Source: Chloroflexi bacterium HGW-Chloroflexi-6
GTDB taxonomy: Bacteria > Chloroflexota > Anaerolineae > Anaerolineales > Villigracilaceae
Length of the DNA stretch: 64,000 bases
Reading direction: 5' to 3'
NCBI GenBank assembly: GCA_002840685.1
Contig: PHBU01000003.1
Coordinates: 248,001-312,000 of the forward strand
Of this stretch, positions 40,066 through 48,375 are shown in pieces (position 1 is the stretch's first letter; every line of letters starts with the position of its first letter). Below the pieces are notes generated by a model, which saw only the letters and a list, made by a program, of their open reading frames with translations, had not been told where the DNA came from and searched no databases. Position numbers and translations under genes: made by a program.

Positions 40066-41109
40066 TTACGGACAGCGCAATTCTAATCTGGGTTGTGGCA
40101 GCCCGCCAAAAGCTTCTTGAACCGGGATGCCATCCCATTCTGCCGGGATGGGCAAACCAAGCGCCCAGGCAGCAGTAGCGGCGGTATCGGTAGTGTTTAT
40201 TGAGACTTTTATTTCACCGGGGACAACGCCTGGCCCGTTGATGATCCAGGGAATGGTCATATCTTCGCGCAGGCTGGAGCCGTGGGTTTGTTCGTGGCCG
40301 CCATGATCGGCGGTGATGATGAACAGCGTCTCCTCGCGCAAGCCTGATTCTGCGAGCGCGGCCAGGATGTTGCCAATGGCTTCGTCGGCCCGGCGCAAAA
40401 CGCTGAACTGCTCGGGGGAGAGCCAGCCGTATTCGTGGCCCATCCAATCGGCAGTCGGGAAGTGGATAAAGGTCAGGTCAAATCCCTTTTGTAGTTCGGG
40501 AATGATCTCAGCAGTAATCACCAGGTCGCGGTCGTTGATGTAGCGATATACATCGGTCGTTTCAGGGGGTGTCACCTGGCGCAGTTTTTCCTTGCCAACG
40601 AACATGATGGTGCGCATTTGAGCATCTTTTGCCAGTCTGAAGAGCGATTGCCCGGCGGCATATCCGTTTTCGGGCAGGTAATCGTTCCAGTTGATGCCGT
40701 GTTTATCGGGGCATTGCCCGGTTAACATGGACGCGTGAGACGGCAGGGTGGCGCTGGGAAAGATGGTCTGGGCGGCCATCGAATAAGCCCCGGTTCTCAT
40801 CAATTCGAGCAGGTTGGGCATCGGGGCAAGCGAGATGGCGTCGGGGCGCAGCCCATCGATGCTCAAAATCAGCACGCGGCGCGGGCGCGGGATTTCGGTG
40901 GGAGTCGCTGTCGGAGTGGCACTCGGCTGCGGGGTGGGGCTGGGTGTGGAGGTTGGCGCAGCCGTCGAAACGGGAGCAGGCGAAGGTGAGTCTGTGGCGG
41001 CGATGGGTTGGGGCGCGGAATCAGGCCTGGCGGCGGGGAAACTGCCGCAGCCCGCTAAAAGGCCAAGCGCAATCCATAGTCGGAACAGTGAAAAAAAGGT
41101 TCTTGACAT
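40066..41109 (-). CDS. Type I phosphodiesterase/nucleotide pyrophosphatase lipoprotein
   Basis: This 347-residue lipoprotein has lipobox LAGC (Cys21), a Ser/Thr/Pro/Ala linker (about 30-72), then an alkaline-phosphatase-fold core. The first metal site is LILSIDGLRPD, the nucleophile Thr lies in PSATLPSHASMLTG, and later metal ligands are in FIHFPTADWMGHEYG and ITADHGGHEQ. This is the nucleotide pyrophosphatase/phosphodiesterase family, which cleaves phosphodiesters outside the cell. It stands divergent from ssb and closes the previous block. Confidence 0.88.
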   Translation of the reverse strand: MSRTFFSLFRLWIALGLLAGCGSFPAARPDSAPQPIAATDSPSPAPVSTAAPTSTPSPTPQPSATPTATPTEIPRPRRVLILSIDGLRPDAISLAPMPNLLELMRTGAYSMAAQTIFPSATLPSHASMLTGQCPDKHGINWNDYLPENGYAAGQSLFRLAKDAQMRTIMFVGKEKLRQVTPPETTDVYRYINDRDLVITAEIIPELQKGFDLTFIHFPTADWMGHEYGWLSPEQFSVLRRADEAIGNILAALAESGLREETLFIITADHGGHEQTHGSSLREDMTIPWIINGPGVVPGEIKVSINTTDTAATAAWALGLPIPAEWDGIPVQEAFGGLPQPRLELRCP

Positions 41110-41170
41110 TTCGTAATTTCTTCCTAAACTATTTAAAAATCTAATTTTATTCTTTTATATGGAGGAAGCT

Positions 41171-41551
41171 ATGCCTGCATTAAATCGTGTTCAGTTAATG
41201 GGTTATCTGGGCAAAGATCCCGAAAGCCGCTACACACCTACTGGTAAGAAGGTTGCCCATTTTAGCCTGGCCGTGACCCAGCGTTGGAAGACCGGCGGTG
41301 AAACCAAGGAATATACCGAGTGGGTCAATATCGAAGCCTGGGGCGGCCTGGGCGAGATTTGTGAGAAGTACTTGCATAAAGGTTCGCTGGTTTATCTGGA
41401 AGGCCGCTTGAAGACCGATAAGTACGAGGAAAAAGGTGAGACAAAGTATTTTACCAAAGTGGTAGCCCTGCAAATGCAGATGCTGGACCGCAAACCTGCC
41501 GACGAGATTGTTATGGAAGTTGATGATGAAGCCGGGGAATATGATGTGTAA
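41171..41551 (+). CDS. ssb: Single-stranded DNA-binding protein
   Basis: This 126-residue protein is an OB-fold SSB: LNRVQLMGYLGKDPESRYTPTGKKVAHFSLAVTQRW, then EYTEWVNIEAWGGLGEICEKYLHKGSLVYLEGRLKTDKYE. It is short: the C-terminal tail is missing the acidic DDDIPF-type tip by which SSB recruits partners and ends in DEAGEYDV. It may be a second, specialised SSB, or the tip is diverged. GGAGG 6 nt upstream supports the start. A terminator of strong symmetry follows. Confidence 0.92.
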   Translation: MPALNRVQLMGYLGKDPESRYTPTGKKVAHFSLAVTQRWKTGGETKEYTEWVNIEAWGGLGEICEKYLHKGSLVYLEGRLKTDKYEEKGETKYFTKVVALQMQMLDRKPADEIVMEVDDEAGEYDV

Positions 41552-41579
41552 AGTTTTGCCGCATGTGTAGTGGAAAAAG

Positions 41580-41623
41580 AAAGACGAAAGAAGAAATGGA
41601 TCAACCTTTCTTCTTTCGTCTTT
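41580..41623. terminator. Bidirectional terminator between ssb and the M3 peptidase gene
   Basis: A 17-bp perfect stem (AAAGACGAAAGAAGAAA and its complement) with a 10-nt loop; T-rich flanks on both sides. Confidence 0.78.
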
Positions 41624-41654
41624 TCGGTTAATTATTTTGCCTGCCAGGGCAGTT

Positions 41655-43415
41655 TTACAGTTTTTCCAGCTCGTCCACCAGGCCGCTCAGGACATCGAAG
41701 CCGCCCTGCCAGAAGGCCGCGCTGCGGATGTCGATGCCGGATTCTTGCAGGATCTTTTCGGGGGCTTCGGAGCCGCCAGCCGCGAGCAGTTTCATGTACT
41801 TGGGCTTGAACGATTCGCCTTCGGCTTTGAACTGTTTGTAGAGCGCCAGCACCAGCAGTTGCCCGAAAGCGTAGGCGTAAACGTAGAAGGGGGTGTGGTA
41901 GATGTGCGGGATGCTGACCCATTCCCATTTGAACTCGTCGCTGATTTCAACCGAGTCGCCGAACTGGATTTTGAGATTTTCGAGATAGGCGGCGGCCAAT
42001 TCATCGACCGAGGCGTTGTTCTGGACCATCTCGTGGGCTGTTTTCTCGAACAGGGCGAAGAACGACTGTCGCATGATGGTGGCGTAGTTGTCGTCGATCT
42101 GACGGAAGAGCATGTCGCGGCGCACAGCCGGATCGGTTTCTTCGGCCATCAGGCGGTCGATCAACATCATTTCGCCAAAGGTGGATGCAGTTTCAGCCAG
42201 CGGCAGGCAGGATTGTTGGGTGAAGGCGCTGTGCTTTTCAGCCAGCATCGAGTGGATGGCGTGGCCGAGTTCGTGGGCCAGGGTGGCAACATCGTCGCCC
42301 TTACCCTGGTAATTGACCAGCACCCAGGGTGTTAGGGCGGGTTCAACCGTCCAGCAGAAAGCGCCGCCGCGTTTGCCTTTGCGGACTTCGCTATCGAGGT
42401 GGTTGTCGTCAAAGACGCGTTTGGCCTGTTTGGCGAAATCGGGGTGGAATTCGGAGAACGATTCGAGCACCATTTGAGCGGCTTTTTCGAAATCGTAGTT
42501 TTTGCTCGATTTGCTGACCGGGGCGTAAACATCGTAACGGCGCAGTTTATCCATGCCGAGCAGGCGGGCTTTGATCTTGAAGAAACGCTGGAAAACGTGC
42601 GCATTTTTCTGGGCGACCGTCAGCAGCGCTTCGACCGCTTCGTCGGGGATATCGTTGCCCAGGTTGCGGGCCGCGATGGGGTTGGCGTGTTTGCGCAGGG
42701 TGACGTTTTCGTTGCGCCAGTCGCGGACGAGGGTCTGGTACATTTGCCCAAGAATTGCGCCGTCGTCGCCGTAGACGCGGTACAGTTCCTGGTAGGCGCG
42801 GGCGCGCAGGTCGGGGTCAGGCTGGCGAACGTAGGACATCAATTCGCCGCGAGTCAGCTCCTTGGTTTCACCATCCACTTCGAGTTTAAAGGTGTAGCGG
42901 TTGGTGATCGAGTCGTACAGGTTGGTCAACGCGCCGGCGCCGGTGACGTTCTTCAGGTTGACGATCTTTTCTTCCGGTTCACTCAGGGTGTGCGGTTTTT
43001 GCAGGCGCAGGGCTTCAAGGTAGTAACGATAATCGCCTGAGACATCCAAAAAGCGTTTTGTGCTGGCATCGTCCAGTTCTTTCCACCACAGGCTGAAGAA
43101 CAGGGTGCGGTTTTCCAACTCGGCAAAGAACTGCTGGACACGCCCCATCAGGGCCGTGGCAGTCTGGTTTTGGGTATCGGCAGAAAAGAGCAGGCCGGCA
43201 AAACCATATACGCGATAGGCCAGGCGGGTGGTTTTTTCGGAATGTTCCAAAATTTCCATGAAGTGTTCCACATCCATGCCGGGATTCAGGTCAGCGCGGT
43301 ATTGCTCGAATTCTGCAACTTGTTTTTGCAGCTCGCCGAAGGCGGCTTCGAGTTCGGGGGCATCTGTGGCGGGGAACAGGTCTGTCAGGTTCCAGGGGGA
43401 TTGGCTAAAGGTCAT
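41655..43415 (-). CDS. pepF: M3-family oligoendopeptidase
   Basis: The 586-residue M3 metallopeptidase cleaves peptides of modest length in the cytoplasm. The zinc site is ATLAHELGHAIHS (HEXXH type). A long helical N-terminal half precedes it, as in PepF, and GGAFCWTVEPALTPWVLVNYQ is a family landmark just before. The start was set at 43415, where the AGGAG lies 8 nt upstream; a GTG three codons earlier is possible. It stands alone. Confidence 0.92.
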   Translation of the reverse strand: MTFSQSPWNLTDLFPATDAPELEAAFGELQKQVAEFEQYRADLNPGMDVEHFMEILEHSEKTTRLAYRVYGFAGLLFSADTQNQTATALMGRVQQFFAELENRTLFFSLWWKELDDASTKRFLDVSGDYRYYLEALRLQKPHTLSEPEEKIVNLKNVTGAGALTNLYDSITNRYTFKLEVDGETKELTRGELMSYVRQPDPDLRARAYQELYRVYGDDGAILGQMYQTLVRDWRNENVTLRKHANPIAARNLGNDIPDEAVEALLTVAQKNAHVFQRFFKIKARLLGMDKLRRYDVYAPVSKSSKNYDFEKAAQMVLESFSEFHPDFAKQAKRVFDDNHLDSEVRKGKRGGAFCWTVEPALTPWVLVNYQGKGDDVATLAHELGHAIHSMLAEKHSAFTQQSCLPLAETASTFGEMMLIDRLMAEETDPAVRRDMLFRQIDDNYATIMRQSFFALFEKTAHEMVQNNASVDELAAAYLENLKIQFGDSVEISDEFKWEWVSIPHIYHTPFYVYAYAFGQLLVLALYKQFKAEGESFKPKYMKLLAAGGSEAPEKILQESGIDIRSAAFWQGGFDVLSGLVDELEKL

Positions 43416-43460
43416 AGAAAACACTCCTGTAAATTTGAGTTAGATATTGACCTAATTGTA

Positions 43461-44438
43461 TCAGGGAACTGCTAAAAATCGGTTTTTTAATGTGTAGTAA
43501 ATATAATTTTGCCAGAGTGGGATGATCTCACTATAGCGATAATCGTGGTTGGAGAAGGTTTGCAGGATGACCCGGCCATCGTAACAGGTTGCCAGCACAC
43601 CGTAATCAGATTTCTGTTTTTGGAAAGTGCCTGCCAGCAAGGTGGCGTCACTGCCCGGGGAGAGTTTGATCAAATCTCCTGCCTGAGTCCACCAGTAGCG
43701 GCTGTAGTGGATCAGGGCTACCGTGTCGTTGGGTTCGCTGAAAACCAGGTGGTCTGATTGCAGCCAGTAGATCGATTCGGCCAGGTCCCAATCGCGCTGG
43801 AAACGCACCCCGCAGCCGGTCAGCACCGATTTGATGCGTCCCTCGCCCAGGGTGTCGAGATACCAGACCTCGGCGATCAGGGCGGTATCATCGCGGCTGA
43901 TGCGTTCGTTGATCACATCCCAAAATTCGCCCTGTACTTTGGTTTTTGATTCTGCGCCGACGATGATCAGATCCCATTTGGTGGATGAGTTCAGCTGACT
44001 CATGAAATCTCCGCTGCGGTCGCCGATGTGGGTGTAGGTCAGTCCCATGCCGTCGAGAGCGTCCCTGATCCACAACCCGATATCCTGGGTATCTTCGTAA
44101 ACCAGGATTTTTGCGGTTTTCATCCGTTCATCAACATCTTGGGTGGCGGTGGCCACGGTCTCGGCTGGCTGGTCTGTTGGGGGAACTTCAGGCGGCGCCT
44201 GGGTGGGTTCTTGCGTCGGTTGAAGGGCAGGCTCCGGCGTGGCCTGGGCAGCGGTTTGCGTCAGTTGTTCAGCCATCATTGTCGATTGGATCTCAAGGGC
44301 GATTTTGGTTGTATCCAGTTCAGGCGCAGCGGCGGGTGCTTCTGCATCAGGCGATGAAATGGTCACATTGGGCAGGCTGCAGGCCAACCCAACGGCGAGA
44401 AGCATGAGCATTGACAACAATATCTTTTTGCCTGGCAT
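43461..44438 (-). CDS. Lipoprotein with glutamine-amidotransferase-like domain
   Basis: This 325-residue lipoprotein has lipobox GLAC (Cys20), then a Pro/Thr/Gln/Glu-rich linker (about 45-100), then a soluble domain. The domain pattern KILVYEDTQDIGLWIRDALDGMGLTYTHIGDRSGDFMSQL, then DLIIVGAESKTKV, resembles the class I glutamine-amidotransferase-like or trehalose-utilisation fold, without its catalytic Cys. It could bind a ligand rather than catalyse. GGAGG 5 nt before the ATG fixes the start. No neighbour explains its role. Confidence 0.65.
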   Translation of the reverse strand: MPGKKILLSMLMLLAVGLACSLPNVTISSPDAEAPAAAPELDTTKIALEIQSTMMAEQLTQTAAQATPEPALQPTQEPTQAPPEVPPTDQPAETVATATQDVDERMKTAKILVYEDTQDIGLWIRDALDGMGLTYTHIGDRSGDFMSQLNSSTKWDLIIVGAESKTKVQGEFWDVINERISRDDTALIAEVWYLDTLGEGRIKSVLTGCGVRFQRDWDLAESIYWLQSDHLVFSEPNDTVALIHYSRYWWTQAGDLIKLSPGSDATLLAGTFQKQKSDYGVLATCYDGRVILQTFSNHDYRYSEIIPLWQNYIYYTLKNRFLAVP

Positions 44439-44527
44439 ATTTTCCTCCTTTTTTACCAAACCAGTGTTGATGTTGCGAACACCTCCTATTTTGCGCCTTT
44501 TTTCACTTGTTTTCAATGACAAATAAG

Positions 44528-44556
44528 AAAACCGGAGCGATCAGGCTCCGGTTTTC
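44528..44556 (-). terminator. Terminator after trpB2
   Basis: AAAACCGGAGC/GCTCCGGTTTT, 11-bp stem with a 6-nt loop. The A tract is left of the stem, so the T tract serves the minus-strand trpB2. It also fits the lipoprotein promoter side. Confidence 0.82.
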
Positions 44557-44567
44557 TTTGATTTATG

Positions 44568-45932
44568 TTACTGCTGCACTTGCGGTAGGTCTTTCATGGC
44601 TTCGGCTACGGCTTCGGCCGGGTATTCGAAATCCTCCAGGCCGCCGCTCAGGTATTTCTCGTAAGAGACCATGTCGAAATGGCCGTGCCCCGAGAGGTTG
44701 AACAGGATGACGCGTTTCTCGCCTTTGGCTTTGGCATCCAGCGCCTCGTCGATGGCGGCCCGCACGGCATGGGCCGATTCGGGGGCCGGGATGATGCCTT
44801 CAGCGCGGGAGAACTGCAAAGCCGCTTCGAAGGTCGCGCGTTGTTTGACAGCGATCGCATCGACCAGGCCTGCATCCACCAGGCCCGAAAGGGTTGGGGC
44901 CATGCCATGGTAGCGCAGTCCGCCCGCGTGGATTCCCGGCGGCATGAAGGTGTGCCCGAGGGTGTGCATCTTGACCACCGGGGCCATCTTGGCGGTATCG
45001 CCATAATCAAAGGTGTAGGTACCCTTGGTCAGGGAGGGCGTCGCGGTCGGTTCGACCGCCACCAGGCGGGTGCGCTGTCCGTTTTTCAGGTTCTCGCGCA
45101 GGAAGGGGAAGGCGATCCCCGCAAAGTTGGAGCCGCCGCCCACGCAGCCGATGACCACATCCGGGTATTCGCCCGCCATGTCCATCTGCTTGAGGGATTC
45201 CTCGCCGATCACCGACTGGTGCAGCAAAACGTGGTGCAGCACCGATCCCAAACCGTACTTCTTTGTTCCGCCAGACATGGCTGCCACTTCGACCGCTTCA
45301 GAGATCGCGATCCCGAGCGAGCCGGTGTTGTCTGCGTTTTCAGCCAGCAGGCTGCGTCCGTAATTGGTGCGGTTGGTCGGGCTGGCAAAAACCTGCGCCC
45401 CAAACGTTTCCATGTAAATGCGCCGGTAGGGTTTCTGATTATATGAAACCTTGACCATGTAGACTTCCAGATCCATGTCGAAGAAATTACAGGCCATTGC
45501 CAGTGAGGTGCCCCACTGGCCAGCGCCGGTTTCGGTGGTCATGGCGTGCGTTCCGGCGATCTTGTTGTAATAGGCCTGGGCAATGGCAGTGTTCGGTTTG
45601 TGCGAGCCAACCGGCGAAGCGCCTTCATACTTGTAATAGATATGGGCGGGGGTGCCCAGTTCCTTTTCGAGCCGGACGGCGCGGATCAAGGGCGTTGGCC
45701 GCCAGAGTTTGTAAATTTCGCGCACTTCTTCGGGAATCTCGATATAGCGCTCGGTGCTGATCTCCTGCAAGATCAGATCCATCGGGAACAGCACCGAAAG
45801 GAAATCGGGCGTGACCGGCTCCAGCGTGCCGGGGTGCAGCACCGGCGCAGGCGCAACGCCGCTGTCGGCGTTGATGTTGTACCAAAACTTGGGCAGGTCG
45901 TTCTGTGACAGGTTAAAACGGGTTTCACTCAT
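44568..45932 (-). CDS. trpB2: Tryptophan synthase beta-like TrpB2
   Basis: This 454-residue PLP enzyme is of the TrpB2 class. GSHKPNTA carries the PLP lysine K112. The phosphate-binding [10 protein letters not shown] and the N-terminal extension [12 protein letters not shown] are TrpB2-specific. TrpB2 condenses indole with serine or phosphoserine, without TrpA. Its leader holds a T-box with a UGG specifier, so the gene is regulated by uncharged tRNA-Trp, supporting tryptophan production. AAGGAG lies 8 nt before the start. No trpA is adjacent. Confidence 0.93.
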   Translation of the reverse strand: MSETRFNLSQNDLPKFWYNINADSGVAPAPVLHPGTLEPVTPDFLSVLFPMDLILQEISTERYIEIPEEVREIYKLWRPTPLIRAVRLEKELGTPAHIYYKYEGASPVGSHKPNTAIAQAYYNKIAGTHAMTTETGAGQWGTSLAMACNFFDMDLEVYMVKVSYNQKPYRRIYMETFGAQVFASPTNRTNYGRSLLAENADNTGSLGIAISEAVEVAAMSGGTKKYGLGSVLHHVLLHQSVIGEESLKQMDMAGEYPDVVIGCVGGGSNFAGIAFPFLRENLKNGQRTRLVAVEPTATPSLTKGTYTFDYGDTAKMAPVVKMHTLGHTFMPPGIHAGGLRYHGMAPTLSGLVDAGLVDAIAVKQRATFEAALQFSRAEGIIPAPESAHAVRAAIDEALDAKAKGEKRVILFNLSGHGHFDMVSYEKYLSGGLEDFEYPAEAVAEAMKDLPQVQQ

Positions 45933-45960
45933 GATAATTTCTCCTTTTGATGGGTTATGG

Positions 45961-46021
45961 GTATGGGCGACCCTTTAAGGTTTTCAAAGGCTCGCTGTTG
46001 TTCTGGGCGGGTCGCCCATAC
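45961..46021. repeat. Interrupted type B palindrome
   Basis: GTATGGGCGACCC (45961-45973) and its exact complement (46009-46021) enclose 35 nt. The core GGGCGACCC is shared with 9820-9848. It lies between the 58-codon gene and trpB2. Confidence 0.72.
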
Positions 46022-46033
46022 AAAAATTATTTT

Positions 46034-46210
46034 TTATGGGATAAAAGCATAGGCCTGCGAATCGGCATCGGCCCGGATTTCAGCCACGATCTGCTCGATG
46101 GCCGCTTCGTTCGCGGATGCGGACTCACCCAGGCCTGCCTCCTGAAGCATGGGCCGGCCCTGCTCTGTGGCATTTTGATCGGGGTCTGTCAGCAAAGTTG
46201 TGTCGCTCAT
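46034..46210 (-). CDS. 58-residue protein downstream of the T-box, unknown
   Basis: The start at 46210 has AGGAG 7 nt upstream (AGGAGAAAAAAT-ATG). The product is acidic and alanine-rich (MSDTTLLTDPDQNA, then AIEQIVAEIRADADSQ and a hydrophobic end AYAFIP) with no Trp or Cys. Being the first reading frame behind the T-box, it is probably a real gene of the trpB2 operon and not a peptide for attenuation. I cannot name it. It may be a small subunit or regulator. Confidence 0.6.
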   Translation of the reverse strand: MSDTTLLTDPDQNATEQGRPMLQEAGLGESASANEAAIEQIVAEIRADADSQAYAFIP

Positions 46211-46259
46211 ATTTTTTCTCCTGTTCAAATCATCCTTCGATTGCGCTCTGGATTTGGAA

Positions 46260-46605
46260 AACAAAAAAGCAGCGTTCATCCCAAACATGGGACGAACGCT
46301 GCTTTGCAGTCAGTTCGCGGTGCCACCCAACTTAGGCTGCTTTACCCTACAAAAAATCCCCTGATGAAGCACTCAGGGGAAAAGCCAGCCTCACTCATTG
46401 ATCAGCTCGTTTTGCAACGAAGTGATTCTGCGCTGGTAACGGGTGCAGGCTCCCGGATCGGGCTACTCACGCCTGGGGCGTTTTCTCCCTTTCAACTCGA
46501 AGGTCCATTCGGCGTTCTCGTCTCGGGCAGGACTTTCACCAAAAGCCGCCTGCTCTCTGTACCGTCGTCAAACGCGTACTCATCCTTGTCACAGTTTTTA
46601 ATATT
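46260..46605 (-). ncRNA. T-box leader, tryptophan type
   Basis: Read on the minus strand, the leader shows stem I landmarks (AGAGAG near 46555, GGTGAAAG, GTGAGTAG), a specifier UGG (46507-46505, within GAATGGACC) followed by A, then the conserved T-box GGGTGGCACCGCG (46328-46316). The base after UGG in the T-box is C, expected to pair with the G discriminator of tRNA-Trp. A terminator with a 15-base, near-perfect stem (46303-46289 and 46282-46268) and a T tract follows. Uncharged tRNA-Trp would promote read-through. Confidence 0.93.
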
Positions 46606-46611
46606 GGCGCG

Positions 46612-46639
46612 ATTATACGCCTGTGTTCCAGTTTGTCAA
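46612..46639 (-). promoter_or_regulatory. Promoter of the T-box transcript
   Basis: On the minus strand: TTGACA (46639-46634), 16 nt, TATAAT (46617-46612). It is back to back with the rrf2 promoter. Confidence 0.85.
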
Positions 46640-46667
46640 GAAAAAATCAAAATTCAGCAACTGAATA

Positions 46668-46739
46668 TTGACAAATTGCAAAAATGGTTCTATACTTAAA
46701 TAAATCACCGTAACAAAGTCTATGGTATTTATAGACTTT
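46668..46739 (+). promoter_or_regulatory. rrf2 promoter and operator
   Basis: TTGACA (46668-46673), a 17-nt spacer and TATACT (46691-46696). Just downstream is AAAGTCTAT (46715-46723) and its exact complement ATAGACTTT (46731-46739), which would block elongation or initiation when occupied. This is a likely autoregulatory site. Confidence 0.8.
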
Positions 46740-46763
46740 TATAGCAAGTTCACAGGAAAACAC

Positions 46764-47219
46764 ATGCGACTTTCAAAACGTGGCGAATACGGCCTGCGGG
46801 CGATGATCTTGCTGGCCGAACCAGATGAAAACGGTCAGCCGCGCAAGATGCAGATCAAGGAATTTGTAGCGCGCGAGAAGATCCCGGCCAAATTCCTCGA
46901 ACAGATCTTGTTGTCGCTTAAAAACGCCGGCATACTGCACAGCAAGATGGGTGTTGGCGGCGGCTACTACCTGGCCCGCCCTGCGGACAAGATCAGCCTC
47001 GGGCAGATCGTTCGTGTGCTGGATGGGCCGATCGCCCCTGTCAAATGCGTCAGCCAGATGGCCTATGAGCCTTGCGACTGCCCGAGTGAAGAAACCTGTG
47101 GCTTGCGGATGGTGATGTTCGATGTGCGCGCGGCCATCTCAAATGTTTTGGACAAGACCACCCTGGCTGATGTCCATGGCCGGGTGGAATCCGCACAGAC
47201 GCTTCAGACAACAGAATAA
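46764..47219 (+). CDS. Rrf2-family regulator with four cysteines
   Basis: The 151-residue winged-helix protein starts MRLSKRGEYGLRAMILLAE, the usual Rrf2 opening. The recognition part is IPAKFLEQILLSLKNAGILHSKMGVGGGYYLARP. Four Cys (95, 104, 106, 112) near the C-terminus form KCVSQMAYEPCDCPSEETC, which could hold an Fe-S cluster as in IscR/NsrR, although spacing differs. The start at M15 of the longer frame is supported by AGGA. It precedes pstSCAB by 108 bp and may regulate it, but no shared operator was seen there. Confidence 0.9.
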   Translation: MRLSKRGEYGLRAMILLAEPDENGQPRKMQIKEFVAREKIPAKFLEQILLSLKNAGILHSKMGVGGGYYLARPADKISLGQIVRVLDGPIAPVKCVSQMAYEPCDCPSEETCGLRMVMFDVRAAISNVLDKTTLADVHGRVESAQTLQTTE

Positions 47220-47327
47220 GACCAGGGCCCGGTCAAGTTTCGTTGAAGGTGGAGCGATAATTTTTTTACCCAGAAAGTATACTAATGCAATAGGCTTTAT
47301 GGGCAACTCTCGATAAATGGAGAAAAT

Positions 47328-48299
47328 ATGAAAACTCAAAAATATTATCCCTTGTTCGTTCTGCTCGTTTTATTGTCAATACTGCTCTCTGCCTGCGGCA
47401 GTTCCGGCAACAGTGTTGGCGAGGATGGCACACTTCAAGGTACCATCACAATTTCTGGCGCATTTGCCCTGTACCCGATGATGACCCGCTGGGCCGAAGA
47501 ATTCCAGAAGATTCACCCGGATGTGCAGTTCGATATTTCGGCGGGCGGGGCTGGCAAAGGCATGACCGATGCTGTTTCGGGCGCGGTCGATATCGGCATG
47601 GTTTCGCGTGGGATCAAGCCTGAAGAAGAAGCTCAGGGGGCCTATGGCGTGGCGGTCACCAAGGATGCTGTATTCCCGGTGGTGAACGCCAACAACCCGG
47701 TTGCCGCTGAAATACTGGCGCAGGGTATCAGTCAGGAAACCTTCATCAAGATCTACATTACCGGCGAAATCACCACCTGGGGGCAGGTGGTGGGCAAGCC
47801 CGAAATCACGGATGAGATCCATGTTTACACCCGTTCAGATGCGGCTGGCGCGCCCGAAATGTGGGCCAAATTTACCGGCGATAAGAAACAGGAAGATCTG
47901 CTCGGTATCGGTGTCAATGCTGACCCTGGCGTGCTGGAAGCCGTCATCAAAGACCCGCTTGGCATCGGCTACAACAACCTGGGTTATGCCTTTGAACTGG
48001 CTTCCGGCAATCCGGTGGCGGGTGCGCTGATCGTCCCGATCGACCTGAATAACGACGGCCAGGCCGACGACGATGAGCGGATCGAGACCATGCCCGAAGC
48101 CATCGCGGCGGTTGCGAGCGGAAAATACCCCTCGCCCCCGGCCCGCCCGCTGAATGTTGTCACCAAAGGCAAGCCAACCGGCCTGGTGCAAACCTTCATC
48201 CTGTGGATATTGACCGACGGTCAGGCGTTTGTCGGTGAAGCCGGTTATGTTCAACTGACGCCTGAGCAACTGGCAGCCTCGCTCGAGCAAGTGAAATAA
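47328..48299 (+). CDS. pstS: Phosphate-binding lipoprotein
   Basis: This 323-residue lipoprotein has lipobox LSAC (Cys23) and the PstS core SGAFALYPMMTRWAEEFQKIHPDVQFDISAGGAGKGM, then SRGIKPEE and TRSDAAGAPEMWAKF. These are phosphate-binding loops of the PstS family. It supplies phosphate to the PstCAB transporter. A weak TATACT sits at 47278; GGAG is 8 nt before the start. A strong hairpin follows its stop. Confidence 0.9.
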   Translation: MKTQKYYPLFVLLVLLSILLSACGSSGNSVGEDGTLQGTITISGAFALYPMMTRWAEEFQKIHPDVQFDISAGGAGKGMTDAVSGAVDIGMVSRGIKPEEEAQGAYGVAVTKDAVFPVVNANNPVAAEILAQGISQETFIKIYITGEITTWGQVVGKPEITDEIHVYTRSDAAGAPEMWAKFTGDKKQEDLLGIGVNADPGVLEAVIKDPLGIGYNNLGYAFELASGNPVAGALIVPIDLNNDGQADDDERIETMPEAIAAVASGKYPSPPARPLNVVTKGKPTGLVQTFILWILTDGQAFVGEAGYVQLTPEQLAASLEQVK

Positions 48300-48312
48300 C
48301 AATCAAGATACA

Positions 48313-48350
48313 AGGCCGCAGGGAAACCCAGATTGGTTTCCCTGCGGCCT
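48313..48350 (+). terminator. Hairpin between pstS and pstC
   Basis: A 16-base perfect stem (AGGCCGCAGGGAAACC with its complement) and a 6-nt loop, but without a T-tract. It is better read as an intercistronic processing or stability hairpin than as a full stop. Confidence 0.75.
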
Positions 48351-48375
48351 CATTTGGCTTTTATCAAGGAGGCCT

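Noticed and set aside
47278-47283. TATACT as a full promoter for pstS
   Set aside because: No acceptable -35 box at the required distance; kept only as a weak hint in the pstS entry.
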